A stretch of 64,000 bases of DNA from Mesostigma viride (GCA_009746045.1 RPFO01000015.1:2078998-2142997), one strand, 5' to 3'. Positions 1-11,964 are shown, counted from the stretch's first letter. Program-made: numbers and translations. The notes: generated by a model from the letters alone, not told the origin.

Positions 1-14
1 TGGGCAAGCATGAT

Positions 15-275
15 GTGGCTAAAATGTCTCCTCTTTCTTATGAACAGATAGAGCAAGACTGTCGCACACACATAGGATTCCTAAAATGGGTGGAGGCCTT
101 TAACAAGGCCAGGGAAGAATGGGTAGTGCCAGATCCTCTTAGTCCTTCTCATACTCCCCCTGTCACACCTATTGACAAAAAGCCTGCAGGGTGCAAGCAC
201 TTGCGCCTGAAGTTTGTGTGTAAACATAAGCCAGCAGCAGATGGGTCAGTCATTTTCATGCTAGACCTTGTGTGA
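15..275 (+). pseudogene. Ty1/copia-like pol, segment just before the RT palm
   Basis: An 86-codon frame that corresponds to the linker and RT entry of the copia-like element at 22589-23312: both have a Trp-rich stretch, then a basic strand and a short VTE(F/Y) motif. The frame ends at a TGA at 273-275, and the homologous reading continues one frame over from 272. A single-base indel therefore separates it from the RT frame. The segment is cut at the window edge, so its start is not seen. It is either a decayed copy or, less likely, a frameshift site. Confidence 0.55.
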
Positions 276-1612
276 CAGAGTTCAAGGGCACCACTGATCT
301 GACAGAGGCAGAGTTGTACACGCCAGGCATTCAGCAAACATCCCTAAAAATCTTGCTGTCTGTCTTTGTGGGTCATCTCAATGATGGGGATGACTATGTA
401 TGTAAGGCTACAGACATTAAAAGGGCTTTCCTGAAAGGCTCACCTGAGATAGCACAACAAGTGTGGCATGGTCAGGTGTATGTAGTCTCCACTCCCAGAG
501 TTTGGGCAAAACACATCCCTCAGCAGTACCTGAAAGCTAACATAGGTGTTGAAGGGCTGCAATCAGCTCCTCGCATTTTCAGGATGTCAGCTCAGGCTGT
601 GTTTGAAAAGCTAGGGGCTAGATATGATGACATAGACCCTTGCTTCTTTGTGGTCCCACACCCTCATGGCATTCTCACCTTTGTGTGGCATGGGGATGAT
701 CAGCTGATTGCTGGGCCAAGGCGTGCTGTGGATGATTTTATTCAACAAGTGTCACAGCATTTTGAGATTGGCAAGCAAGTAGAGCTGGGCACCACTGCCA
801 TAAAATTTTGTGGCACAATGTTACAACTCCAGCAGCATCAAAACCAGTGGGTGTGTGCACTCTACTCTCCCAATGATTACATGCACAGCTGCTTGGAGGT
901 TTTGCAAACAAAAATCAAACCTGGAGCCTGTCCTACCATTAGAGGCAAGCTGGGGTGGTTGTGCTCAACGTGTGCACCTCACCTGGCTGTGGTTAGCAGA
1001 GTTGATGATGATGTCTTGATGCAAGTAGGTCACAAAGCCATCACCAAAACTCTCCAGGAAGGCCCTCCCCTTATCTTGCACTCCTTGGATCTCCACAAAA
1101 CCATTCACATCCAAGCTATGATGGATAGTTCCATGGAGTCCAGGCAGATTACCAAGTTGCAGGCAAGGGAGTCAGGCTTGTATTTTGTGCAGAATGATGA
1201 TGCACCCTTGTCTCTCATTTCATGGTACAGCCGGTTGCATAGACGCAAGGCTGTCAGCAGCAATGCTGCTGAGTGCAGGGCAGTGGTGTCAGCAGTGCTT
1301 CATGCCAGGTACTTGAATCATGTGCTGGTTTGGTTGCAGATGCAAGCAGGCAGCAATGCTGGGGTGGTGGCACACTTGCTCACTGACAGTCAGTCAGTCC
1401 TCAGTTTCCTTGCTAACCCCTATGCTGTCCACACTGATCTTGACTGGGTGGTCCTGAAACAGGAGTCCACCTACTGGGAGTCCACCCGTCACGTGGAGGA
1501 CAAACACAACGCTGCTGATGCACTCACTAAAGTGCCTCAGCAGGCAGCTGACAATACAGCTGTTGTACCACTTGATGAACCCCTATGGCAAGCAGGCAAC
1601 CCTGCCCCATAG
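272..1612 (+). pseudogene. Ty1/copia-like reverse transcriptase and RNase H (pol C-terminal half)
   Basis: About 446 codons without a stop. Residues 45-55 carry the first RT aspartate motif (ATDIKRAFLKG). Residues 136-147 (TFVWHGDDQLIA) sit where copia elements have YVDD, so the first two residues of YxDD are changed to HG while the two catalytic Asp remain. RNase H follows: Asp near 285, Glu 334 (SNAAECRA), Asp 372 (LTDSQS), then the copia hallmark NAADALTK at 413-420. It lacks gag, protease and integrase, which would lie upstream of the window, and the frame shifts at its start. It is related to, but clearly diverged from, the pol inside 7824-25758. Confidence 0.85.
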
Positions 1613-2047
1613 GGGGGACGCCTAGCAGGGTCCTGTTCACCAGGGCCGCCTAGGTCACCCAGTACCCCTTGGGCAGGTCCAAGGGGTAGGTTGTGGCTTC
1701 CAGCAAGGGGGGTTGGTTGGAGTCTGTTTTTCATACATCTGCGTGCCCTATGCCCAATAAAATCTGTTTTGATTTTTTCAACACCATGGAATTTCGTTAT
1801 GCACACCTTCATAGGTGGGCATGGGATGTATCTCACACCTTTTTCACTAGGGCGTATGCCTTGGTGGATTGGCCTTGAGCTCAGTGGCTCAGGTGCCCCC
1901 ATTCAAGTGGAGGGTCAAAGCTCCCTTGACAGGTGGTTACCCAGGACCCCAGTTCACTGTGGATATCCTGGGCCACCTGGCCTTACTGTTCAGTGGCAGT
2001 AAAGGCATGGGTGCTGTCATGTTGTCTAGTACAACGTGCTCAGCACA
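1613..2047 (+). other. 3' flank of the copia-like element
   Basis: The pol stop is followed at once by a purine-rich AGGGGGGA run that could be a polypurine tract, and by AATAAA at 1757-1762, a plausible poly(A) signal. No second copy of this stretch occurs in the window, so an LTR cannot be defined. No coding sequence recognised. Confidence 0.35.
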
Positions 2048-2340
2048 GGTGCAGGATGAAATATTCCTGTCACCTGTCACCAGGACTTCAGTCACCCATG
2101 TGCAGGGCAGGGGTGGCTGGTCTCCCACGTTGTGCAGGTGCATGTGGCCAGGTCCAGGATGTCATAGTCCTGTCACCTGTCACTCGGACTTCAGCCCCCT
2201 CTGTGCAGGGCAGGGGTGGCTGGTCCTCACATGTTGTGCAGGTACAACATGGACAGTGCAGGGTGCAATAAACCTGTCCACTGTCACTCCTCAGGTTGCA
2301 GGTAACCTGAGCTCAGTTGACCCAGCCTGGCTGGGTATTT
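2048..2340. repeat. About 103-bp tandem repeat, 2.5-3 units
   Basis: Successive units begin near 2052, 2155 and 2259. Each carries CCTGTCACCTGTCAC-type text, and the first two also share a GCAGGGCAGGGGTGGCTGGT block. The third unit is partial and diverged. Frames that stay open through it are a by-product of the repeat. Confidence 0.7.
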
Positions 2341-3426
2341 TTCTCTGAGTGGGCGATGATGATGGAACAACATGGAACCTCTTAAACGGTTACCTTGGCA
2401 TTTTTTACAATGGCTTCTTGGCTGGTGATGCACTCCCTGGATAGGCAGACAGGCATAGCTATCTCCCTTGTGAGCTCGCGAGGAGGAGGAACTCCCCGGG
2501 CATGTTGAGCTAAACGTGATGCCATCACAAGTATTGCACGAGTTCTGGGGCCCATCTTTTTCAGTCCAGATGTTGCAGTATGGGTGTCAGTTGCTCAGCA
2601 CCTCAGTCAGCTTGGAGTCAGTCTCCTAGCTGGGCAGGGTCAGGCTTGAAGTCGCTAGCCTTCAACCTGAAAGGAAAACATAATGGGAGTTAGATGAGAT
2701 GCTTAGGCTGACACACGGATTTCCGGCCTGCGCGCCGCGTATTGCCTACCGCGGCTGAGCGGGACACCTCAGTACAGTACGGCAGGGTGTACGGTACTGA
2801 GGTGTCATGTGGACCGATGTGCGGTTAGTGCCAGACTGTTCCTAGACTCTAGCTCGACCCGCCAGACCGGTTATCCGGGCCTGACGGGCCGAGTGTAGTT
2901 GATGCTAGTGACGTGGTCGCATGGCATTGCAGTGTACAGTTGTCCACTGGTCATGTGCTGCAGGTAGCACCGCCATAGGCATATAGGCGTAGCACTGGGG
3001 AGTGCCGCAGCACCCGAGTTTGCCCAGACGTTCCATTCTGAGCCCTCAGCTTTCTTTGCTCTCTCATTGTATTATTGTAATACAATCATCATTCGCTCTC
3101 AGCTTTCGCAGTTGTTCGTCGTCCCTAGTCTCCATCCAACTGAGGGCCAGACTCACGCCCTTGAGGGTGCTGGTACCCATCTTGGGGGCCAGGTGGGGGC
3201 CTATCAAGGCCTTTCTACAGCTGTGGTGGTCCTACAGCAGCTGGCTGTGCCGCCATTACAATTCGTTCAAGTGGCCCGCCGGAGCGGCTGTACAATTTTT
3301 CCCAGTGAGCGCGCTGCCAAGTGTACTTGTGGGCAAATTTTTAGGTGCCCCGTCACTTCGAGGTACTAAAAATTAGGCTACGGTACGAATTCAGCCAATT
3401 TCAGCGAATTTTCAGTCGAACCAAAG
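2341..3426. other. Non-coding stretch with one strong hairpin
   Basis: No gene recognised. A perfect 13-bp inverted repeat lies at 2763-2806 (arms GACACCTCAGTAC and its complement, 18-nt loop) and could be a fold-back remnant. The short open frames near 3002-3376 have no recognisable domain. Confidence 0.4.
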
Positions 3427-3608
3427 GAAGTGACGGAAACTACCAAAAAGTTTCCGTTACGAATTTTCAGCCCAACACTCACGCAACATGAAGTGACGGC
3501 AACTACCAAAAAGTTTCCGTTACGAATTTTCACTCCCACACGTTTGCACAAGAGGAAGTGACGGCAACTACCAAAAAGTTTCCGTTACGAATTTTCAGTC
3601 CCACACTT
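3427..3608. repeat. 63-65-bp tandem repeat, three units
   Basis: Units start at 3427, 3490 and 3555. Each begins GAAGTGACGG and contains ACCAAAAAGTTTCCGTTACG. The shared first 43 bp are nearly identical, while the unit ends vary. Confidence 0.85.
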
Positions 3609-3920
3609 CGCGCAAATTTTAGTAGGGCTGCACGCAAGCTACCTTTCAAAATTTTGCGCTAGTATGGAACGCATTTCATTCGTCTGGAGGAACGCTGCCC
3701 GCCAACTACCCCCGTTCAGAAAGTTCCGCCGAAATTTACTTGAGATTTGGAAATCTGAACGTCCGCGCAAATTTTAGTAGGGCTGCACGCAAGCTACCTT
3801 TCAAAATTTTGCGCAAGTATGGAACGCAAGTCATTCGTCCGGAGGAATGCTGCTCGTCAACTGCCCCCGTTCAGAAAGTTGCGCCAAACTTTACTTGAGA
3901 TTTGGAAATCTGAACGTGCG
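3609..3920. repeat. 155-bp tandem duplication
   Basis: Two adjacent copies start at 3609 and 3764 with CGCGCAAATTTTAGTAGGGC and end in TTGGAAATCTGAACGT. They differ at scattered positions. Together with the preceding triple repeat this makes about 500 bp of satellite-like DNA. Confidence 0.85.
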
Positions 3921-4032
3921 GTTGGAGTTTCGCGGGGAAACCCAAGTTCCCGAGTAATTCACCAATGACGCGCTTCGAACACTTGCCCGCTAAAACCTAA
4001 GCAGCCGCTCCGGCTGGCCACTTAAACGAAAC

Positions 4033-4653
4033 TTGATGCATAAGACTGCTAGTGGCTGGGTCTTCGACCCCCTCCGACAGGCTGTGGTTACGCTGTCTTA
4101 CCCTGCTCAGTGCAGTAGGACTTCAGCTGAGCTGGGCAAGGCTGCTGAGACCTGCCTGGCTATTCAGGTCAGCAGGAACTGGCCAGATCTGGTGTCCATG
4201 GTGGAGCATTTCCCAGTGTTTGGAACGAGGGGGAAGGATACGAAGAAGGGGGATTGGTTCACTCTGTGAAGGGTTTCCAGGATGGTTGGAGATGGGGCTG
4301 TGGAGTGAGGTGGGGATCCAGAATGGAGGATGCTAGTTCTGATGTCCAGTCCAGATTTCCAGTAATGACAGTTCTGGGTTCATGGTAGTTTTCCAGTTGT
4401 ATTATCCAGGCATGGTTGCCTGTGTGTGTTAGTCCTTTGATGACATTTCATCTGTGGGTGAATTTGTCTTATTCAGGGTTGACCATGATCAGATGATAAT
4501 GAGTTAGGAGGCCCTTTGGGGATGTAAAAACCCACTTGCTTGTCCCAAGAGGTGGTGGACTTCCTGTTTATTGTTGTGTTGTTTTTGTGAAGGTTGTTGT
4601 TTTATTCTTCTTGGCTTCTAGGAACTGGGAGTTCCTATCTTGAGGGGGAGATA
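4033..4653 (+). pseudogene. Internal 3' end of an LTR element (short ORF, polypurine tract)
   Basis: A 78-codon frame (4033-4269) ends in a charged GKDTKKGDW segment and matches no family I can name. About 380 bp further on, a polypurine run TTGAGGGGGAGA ends right before the LTR at 4654. The placement suggests the tail of an LTR-element internal region, but integrase or RT motifs are absent, so the assignment rests on position. Confidence 0.35.
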
Positions 4654-5355
4654 TGTAACAACCAAATGTTACATCCAAAGTTTTCCTACTGTTGATCTTA
4701 TTATGAGTTCTTTAGGACAATTATTTGGGAAGTTAGGAGGCTTCGACGTCTGATGGATATTGGGCCTGCTGAGATCTGTCGAATTTATTGTTCTACCCTC
4801 ATTGGTCGTGGCCTGATCCACGTAGGGTACTTTGCATGGTTTTGTTCAGTCAGTCATAGATTCTCTTTAATACCGTTGTACCTGGTGGATCTGGTTCCAG
4901 GTCATGGAGATTCCGTATGAGCTGGCTTTGTGTTGTGTTGAGGATTCGGAGGCTAAGATCTTATCTTGAGTGATTCTCACTTTTGATTGGTCCTTCCGGG
5001 TCAGGGTTGAGCCGACTCTTCGTGCACGATGATTTTTATCCTGTTTGTGGCGGCCGTGGACAGTGCGTGTATGAGAGCTAAAGCTATGGTGTAATTCAAG
5101 GGTTTCCTTGTTTCATCAATCAAACAATCCTTGCTAAAAGTCAACTATAACTTCAACAGATAGTCGACTTGGATATAACTTGTCTGTTGTGTCTAACAAG
5201 GGTGGGGACTCATTCCCTTAACTGTTGAAGATCCATCTTCATTGCTTCTCTGGACGTGAAGTTATCTGTCGCGACTCCAACCCAGGTATAACGATCTTTT
5301 CACATCAATGTTGAAACTGAGGCTGTTGCAAACACAACATTTTTAGTCCTTACAG
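4654..5355 (+). mobile_element. LTR (about 700 bp), 3' copy
   Basis: It begins TGTAACAACCAAAT directly after a polypurine tract and ends with TTACA, giving the TGTAA/TTACA inverted ends usual for LTRs. The first 14 bp recur at 26489, again just after a purine run, which supports a repeat family. The right boundary is inferred from the end motif. No partner 5' LTR lies in the window. Confidence 0.55.
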
Positions 5356-5421
5356 CCTGCAGCTCCGGCTGCAGCTTCGCCTCCCGGCCTCGCAGGCCAC
5401 TGTGACCCTAGCCAAGCGTTA

Positions 5422-6649
5422 GTGGATAACTCCTCCGCGGCCTCGCCATCGGCATCGCCAGAACCTAAACGCAGCCGCTCATCCTTTCCACGCGAACCGC
5501 GTTTCAAGCTAAAACCTTCAATGTCGACGATTACGACTGGTACAACATTGCCCCGTGCACTGCTCTTGAGTGCATTTTCTTCGGGGATTACGCCTCGCTC
5601 CTTGAGCTGTGCCTCCACCTTCACAGCATCAATCGCCTTCTCGAGCCAGATGGCCGCAGGCTTCAATGCCGAGATCTGCTGCTGACGGGCCTCCACTACA
5701 ACCGGCCTGACCTTCAGCACCTGATTCTCTGCTCACTCCTCCAGAAGTCTGACGGCGAGATCTGGTCCCCCACCATCTCCGCAGCCACATTCCGTTCCAT
5801 CCTCACGGAAGCCTTTCAGCAGCACGTGACCCCCCTTGCTGCCGACGTAGCAGCAATCGGTGGCACGCTGACTGCTGAACTTCCTCACATTTCCACCGCC
5901 GTCGCCTCCACCTCCACTGCCACCTCCACCTCCACCGCCGACCTCAAAGCCCAGCTCCTCGACATTGACCAGCGCCAGACAATGCAATCGCCATCGAGGT
6001 CCTGCAAAACACCGCAGGCCTCACCGCCCAGGCGGTGAAGGAAATTGCCGCCAAGCCAACCCCTGCTGGCCTGGCCGGCGATGCTCCTCCCATCACAACC
6101 TGGGCGGACATGCTCAAGCAACATACCACCTCCACCACCTCCGCCGTCGCAGCCCAGCTCCAGCGGCAGACGCTTGACCTCCTCGAGGAGGCCGAGCTCG
6201 CCAAGCGCAGCCTCAACGCCATACTCAAGAACTTCGACATGGAGGAAGGTGAGAATTCCGAGAAGCTTACGCGTGCGTTTGAGAGAGAAATCCTTGCACG
6301 CATGGGCCTTCTTGGTGAGATTAAGCTGACCGCCCACCGCCTCCCCCGCGCGCGGGGTAAGGCAGGGGCGCCTCCGCTTCTTCTCATCTTTGAGAGCCCA
6401 GCGGACAAGATTTCGTTTCTCAGACGCCGCAAGCGGCTCGAGAAGACTACCTTCACCGTGGACGACGACTTGACCCTGGCGCAGCAACAACGGCGACGGG
6501 AGCTATGGCCGACCTACCTCCAGCTCCGGCAGACCGAGGCGGGCCAGCCGGTGTACTGGAAGGGGGCGGCCATCTACGTCGGCCACAAGCCCTGGCACGC
6601 GACCCCCTCGACCACCGCAGCCCCAGCGACCCCAGAAGCCCCAGCTTAG
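5422..6649 (+). pseudogene. L1-like LINE ORF1 protein
   Basis: The best frame is 6035-6649 (about 204 codons); homologous reading extends upstream in other frames through at least one indel near 5975. Order: Ala/Glu-rich helical segment with coiled-coil character (codons about 35-75 of the last frame), an RRM-like part (PLLLIFESP), then FLRRRKRLEKTTFTVDDDLT and QQQRRRELWPTYLQLRQT, matching the C-terminal domain of L1 ORF1p, an RNA-binding trimeric chaperone. Nearly the same protein is encoded on the minus strand at 46018-46632, and a third fragment at 44869-45132, so this is a repeated family. It is directly followed by the element's 3' UTR rather than an ORF2. Confidence 0.75.
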
Positions 6650-7095
6650 GGGAATACAGTAGCAGTAGTGTAGAATAGTTCGACAGTGGCCTTGTACATG
6701 CCCGCCTACTACAGGCACTATACCAGCTGAGGCCTAGCCTTTTTAGTCATGTACATGTGTGCCTATGATGAGCCACCCTCCAGATGATGCCTAGCTTTAT
6801 TTAATTATGCCGTGCCCATGCAGGGAGTAACTCTCTGCTGAGACGCCATGCTCTAGCTTTTGTATAGCTATGCTGATCTTCCCCCCCATGACAGGCTCCC
6901 CCTTAGCTGGGCATAGCCTGACCATCATGGGGCTGCAAGTGCCCTGGTGCACCTAGAGCAAGGGTCGTTTACATTCCCACCCTTGCAGGAAGTAGCTTAG
7001 AATGTATGATAGGCCATATGCCCCTTCTCTGGGCTATGTGCTACATATACTCCCAACGGAGTTATGTTCCTAATTAATTAATTAATTAATTAATT
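6650..7095 (+). other. LINE 3' UTR with terminal hairpin and (TTAA)n-type tail
   Basis: The same sequence recurs in reverse at 45600-46020. Just before the tail lies the stem-loop ACTCCCAACGGAGT (7049-7062), then TAATTAATTAAT repeats to about 7095. The equivalent stem-loop ends four other LINE copies here with different outer base pairs. It probably serves as the reverse transcriptase recognition site. Confidence 0.7.
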
Positions 7096-7199
7096 ATGGA
7101 AAAAAATTCCCTAGATGTTATGACGCGTTCTATAAATAGCTCACAACGCAGTATATCGCGTTCTAAATATATATATAAAAAACACGGGTTCAGGGGTTC

Positions 7200-7823
7200 G
7201 AGCCCGGCTTGGACATCCTTAACGAGCGCGAGCACGGCGGGGTTGGCACTGGCTACCGCTTGGCCGACCTGATTTATGCGGACGACACCACCCTCATCGC
7301 GCGCCCCGAGCACATTCAGACCTGGCTGGGCTGTCTGGGCTTGGAGGGGAGGGCGGTGGGGTTGGAGATTAGTGTCAAAACTGAGGCGATGGTGATTGGG
7401 GCCTCCAGTCGCCCACCGCTGCCGCGCCTGCTTGACGGCCGACGGAGGTCCCATTCCGTGACCGCTTCAAACTGTTGGGGAGCATGCTCCCTGACACCGC
7501 CAACGATGTGGACATCCGCATTGGCCTGGCCTGGGCGAGGCTCCGTTCGCTCAACACCTACTGGCGCTCGAAGTGCCTGGGCAGTGGGCGAGCACCGCAA
7601 GCGCATGCTCTTCAAGGTCCTAGTCCTCACGGTGCATACGTATGGCGCCGAGGCGTGGACACTCACGGACACACTGGCGGCTAAGCTACTGAGACAGCAC
7701 GGTTTACAGGATGCTCCAACAGGTCCTGAATGTAGGGTTTTCCAAGCATAGGTCATTAGAGTCTCTGTATCAGGGTATGCCTCGTATTTCGGACGAGATT
7801 AGGCAGTGTAGGATAGCATTTGT
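7200..7823 (+). pseudogene. LINE ORF2 reverse transcriptase, left part
   Basis: The frame from 7209 contains LADLIYADDTTLIA, the YADD catalytic motif of non-LTR reverse transcriptases, then a thumb-like region. After frameshifts near 7465 and 7580 it continues as FKLLGSMLPD, AWARL and HTYGAEAWTLT, the conserved C-terminal part of LINE ORF2. Reading stops at RIAFV where the 17.9-kb LTR element enters; it resumes at 25759 as VGHSC. The 5' end is truncated near an AT-rich junction at 7165-7195. Confidence 0.8.
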
Positions 7824-8469
7824 AGTTAGCATTTTGGGCAACCAATATGCTAAGTGGATGCAGTTTGGAAAGACCTTTCCAACGCCGTGCTGACCGCCTG
7901 AAACAGACAAGGGACAAGAAAGATATGAAGTCCCGAAGTCCTAGCCATCCGTGGCCGACTAGGGTGCAGTCCTCTGGTATAGTGGACAGGACACGTGGCA
8001 GGACGTGCCTGCACAGGCTTAGCCTGTCTATCACGTGACTGTGGTCCACATAGACCAGGAGGAGCAGCAGCCTGTGACTGGTGGGGTACAGGAGCTGGCA
8101 CAGGGCTGCAAGGATACTAGACCTTGCAGGCTTGTGACAGGTCCTGTACTTCCTAGGTTGCAGAGTCTAGGCAAATCCAGTTCGTCCTGGCTCTGCACTG
8201 ATCACCAGTGGACGTTGAGGATTTGCTTGCACGCCTGCACGTGCCTCGTCACGCCGATGGGAACGAGGAACAACACAAAGGATATAGCTTGGTCATGGGG
8301 GATGACCAGCTATCTCGGCAAGCACGAACCGTGGGTGCCACCTTGGTCGTGGAAGTGCCCATCGTGGTCGTGGCCTGGTGAACAGATTTAAGGTTGCTGC
8401 CTTGCAATATTGGCTAAGCCGTGCTGTGAAAGACCAAGAGCTCACATCCGCTGGGAGCTCTTTCTAACT
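7824..8469 (+). repeat. 5' LTR
   Basis: Starts AGTTAGCATTTTGGGC and ends CTTTCTAACT. It matches 25115-25758 almost throughout, with a few substitutions and a small replaced segment near 8380. Its left neighbour is LINE sequence ending in the target duplication TTTGT. Confidence 0.8.
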
Positions 8470-8495
8470 CGTACTATTGCTTCCTTTCCATCTTC

Positions 8496-9684
8496 ATGTC
8501 CAACGCGCCGACAGAGCGGGCCATTGAGCCTTCGCAAAGCCAAAGCTCGCAGCCGCAGCTTCGGGTGGGAGCACCGGAGCGAACACGACCTTTTCATCCT
8601 TACGCTCATCCGAGCACCGCATCGACCTTCGTCCAGGCGGCTTACCTGGCGAGAGGGTTGGCGAAGAAAGGTTGGGTGGCGGTTTGTGGAACCGCAGCGG
8701 GGCCGGCAGCGAGCGACCCAATAGTGATGCAAATTGAGGCATCGACAGCTCCAGGCGAATTGTCGCGAGAAGCCGTCGAGAAATTTGTGTCGCTGAGGGA
8801 CGAGCTCTCCTCCACGATTTACGGTCTTGAGGTGGCTCACCAGGGGGGGCACGTGACCGTGCAGCAGCTGGATTTGGCGCGGGAGGCACTGGGCCAGATA
8901 GTGGCCATTGGATTGGGAGCAGCGCGGCTGTTCAACCATCAGGTGGCGACTTCTGTGCTGGGCGCGGGAGTTGAAGTCCCGGACGTAATCAGACAAGCGC
9001 AGGCGCGCGACTCAGGTCGACAACCCCTGGTCGTCGGCAGAGGTGGTTGCCCAGACGTGCGAACACCTTGTGAACATTCTTTTGCAGGAGTCACGAGGCA
9101 ACGCCGATCGGTGGGTGATAACCACTCGGCCATTTGGGATTTGGTCAACGCTTGACACACCGCGGGCGGCGGAACCAGAGGCTCACGATCCAGTGGTCGA
9201 GGTGATCACAGGTCGAGAGGTGACGCCAGAAGATTTCCATTACCAGTTCGTTGATCAACCGGAGGGGATCATCGAACGCTCATCTCAGCAGATAGACGAG
9301 GGCGACGGTACCGTAGAAGGGTACGCTGCACGACGTCGTGCTGAGTTGCACATCCCGCAAGAGCCCGAGCACGATTACGGTGGTCGGGGAGCTTGCAACA
9401 ACAAGCGGGGTGGTGGGACGCGGTGGGTGCGAAACCTCGAGTGGGATCGCAAGGCGAGCGAGCCCCAGATTCCAGTGGAGAAGTCTGCAGACGGGCGACC
9501 TGTTAGCAGAGTGCTAGGACCTTACGCCGACGGGGAGGACGCTGCTGGCAGCGACGAGGAGCGGCCAGAGACGCCCATCGCAGCCACAGCTCAAGAACGG
9601 GAGCTTGAGGCAGCGAACCAAGCAGGTGCTGAGTCGGTGGCTGGGACGGTGCCCAGGGCATCTTCCAGCGACGCCAGCGCTTGA
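8496..9684 (+). pseudogene. Unknown ORF in the gag position of the LTR element (one frameshift)
   Basis: It starts 27 bp after the 5' LTR. Codons run open from ATG 8496 to about 9030; the same protein appears to continue in another frame to TGA at 9682-9684, so one indel near 9030 is likely (about 395 residues combined). Visible parts: a Ser/Gln/Pro-rich N-terminus, helical segments in the middle, and an acidic, Ala/Glu-rich C-terminus. No zinc knuckle or protease motif. The position suggests a structural (capsid-like) protein, but I do not recognise a family. Confidence 0.5.
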
Positions 9685-9737
9685 GTCAGTTCTTCCTTTT
9701 TCCTTCGCCTTTATTGTTGTGTCCCCACTTGTATATA

Positions 9738-10187
9738 ATGCCTCGTGGCAAACCGGGCGACGGCGACAAGGGCGAAGCGGATGTGCCGGCTGGGGAGAGC
9801 CAGGAGCCAAGGAAGGACAAGGAACAGCTGGTGGGGGAGGCTATCCCTGCCAGCGACGGCGATGGGGGAAAGCGGCCAGGGAGTAAGCGACGGCATGAAG
9901 ACGTGGAGGAGGCGAGGAAGGTGCGGGCGACATGGCCATATGACGCGATGACGATGGCAAACGGGCAACCAGCCGTGGAGAAGCGTAAGAGGGATGCCTC
10001 CGCTGACGGCAATGGTAAGAGGCTTCATGTGGATGTGCCCTCCCCTTCGCCTGCTGGCCCTAGTGGTGCTGTTGTTGTGACGCCCGCTGTGGGGGAACCA
10101 GTTAAGGCAGTGCAAGGGTCGAGGCCTCACATGAGTGCAGTCACTGTCATGAACGGGCAGAAGCCTCTTAAGGGGAGGGTCCCATAG
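9738..10187 (+). CDS. Small charged protein of the LTR element, unknown
   Basis: 149 codons from ATG 9738 to TAG. The protein is low-complexity, with Asp/Gly/Lys-rich text, two basic clusters (KRRHED, EKRKRD) that resemble nuclear localisation signals, and a Pro/Ser/Val tail. TATATAA lies directly before the ATG, so expression from that site would need an unusually close promoter. In the frame of 8496-9030 it follows a stop, so it may be a separate product or a second domain of the same polyprotein. Confidence 0.35.
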   Translation: MPRGKPGDGDKGEADVPAGESQEPRKDKEQLVGEAIPASDGDGGKRPGSKRRHEDVEEARKVRATWPYDAMTMANGQPAVEKRKRDASADGNGKRLHVDVPSPSPAGPSGAVVVTPAVGEPVKAVQGSRPHMSAVTVMNGQKPLKGRVP

Positions 10188-11964
10188 AAATATATCAAAA
10201 CTTACCCCCCCTAATAACTACAGAAATGCAACTGACAACCACTGAATGATGTTTGGGGACCATAAACATGATGTTTGGGCATGCATACCACCACTTGTTG
10301 GGGGTACTACCCCCAGCCATACACCGGCTATGAGCTAAAAATAGAAAAAAACGCTGTCCGGGGCACATCTTGCCCAGAACAGTGGGAGAACCAGTTGCAT
10401 GAAAAAAGCACACCCCATATAAAAATGTCATGGGACATGGTTTCTACCTAATTGGATCAACAAAATCAGCACATCCCTTTGAGTTATTAATTTTTGGGCC
10501 AAAAATACGCTTTTTTAGGCGGGGCGTCCCCATACACACTCATAACACATCAATTAGGCCTGAAAAGCACAAGTCAAATTTTGTCATGACCATAAAAGGC
10601 ACTGTCAAAGTTTGGTGGCATTCTGAGCTTAGCTGTAGCAGTTATTAATTTTGGCAGTTGGCCACCTATGCAGACGCTAAGGAAGGCATTAGTGAGTATT
10701 AAGGCACTGTCACTAACACTTCCTATGCCATCCAAAAGGCTCCTGACCATGCCCAATTCGACCACAATGTACAAGGAGGTGGCTGGGCACGTCATGTGCC
10801 CTTGCCTTACCTCGACACGGGCAACCTGTTGCGTGTGTGCACAACAATGAGGCAGGTAGCTCTACATGCCTAGCCAACACTTCTAAAGCATATTCCTGGT
10901 TTATGGTGTGGGCATCATCCCAAAACCAAGCTCAAACACACCCTAGAAAGCCATATCCACTAATTGCCCAACAAGGGTAACAACAGACAGTCCACAGAGA
11001 AAGCAGAATTATCATACATGCTGCTTGCCAAGGCTTCTTACCATGGTTACCTTGCCTTGCTAGCATATGCATTAGGGCTCTCCCATTTTAGTGGGAGAAA
11101 GGCCAACAAGACAACGATAACCCCTACCTACGTGCAGTTCCACCCATGCAGTATGCCCCTCAGAAAAACCACTGCCACCTTTCTTTCCAGCGCAATTGTT
11201 TGCCAAGAAACAAACTCAAGCTTGTGAGCCTCTAACCACAATGAAGCCCTCTGCTAAGAAAGGCCGCGTCAATATTCACACAAAACTGAGTGCTGTTAGC
11301 AATCTCCTTCCAAGAAACCACTCAGCAAATCCCTGACAACTTGACGATATGCCACGGTCACGCTTTGACATATCCCAGCCATGCAACGTACATAAAAACC
11401 ACTGAAAGGTGCCAGGAATCTGGCGATGCGCAGCACAGAATGGCATTATACCTGGCGCTAACTGCACGGAAAGAAGCCGAAAACTTGCGTTGATAACCCA
11501 TAAAGGAAGCGAAACATTCATAGGGTCACGTTGATCACACGATCGTACCATTACCGGAATTGTCCTTCGCCAAGCGGCGCAAGAAAGAACAACCTTCCAT
11601 GGAATAATAAGACGCGCATCCCGCGAGCCTGAAGAGTGTCTTTACCGATCATGACGGAAATGTTGCCGAAACCCAGCAAATTTTTTAAAGCTTTACCAAT
11701 AACGATTTAAACGCATCCTTGACGCTAGGTAAATCCCATAAAACCTGACAATCACCGCCGCCAGCGTGCATTCCAATTTATTCCTCTCGACGAAAACATC
11801 AGATTGGACCCCCGTGGCGATGGTCATCAATAAAATCATCGACACTGCAAAAAACGCGAACTCCGCTACGAGGTAGTATCATTTACTCATCGTCTTTAAG
11901 ATTCGCTCAGTTTCTCTGCATTCCGCGAGCTATCTTTTTCTACTCTGCCTGAAAGCACGTCGCC
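10188..11964. other. Leader region without a recognisable gene
   Basis: About 1.8 kb between the small charged ORF and gag. AT-richer than its neighbours, with only short frames. It may be element leader or an undetected insertion. I see no terminal repeats or duplications in it. Confidence 0.4.

Noticed and set aside
7175..7210. tRNA-like B-box GGTTCGAGCCC
   Set aside because: No cloverleaf can be drawn and the text is in frame with the LINE reverse transcriptase.
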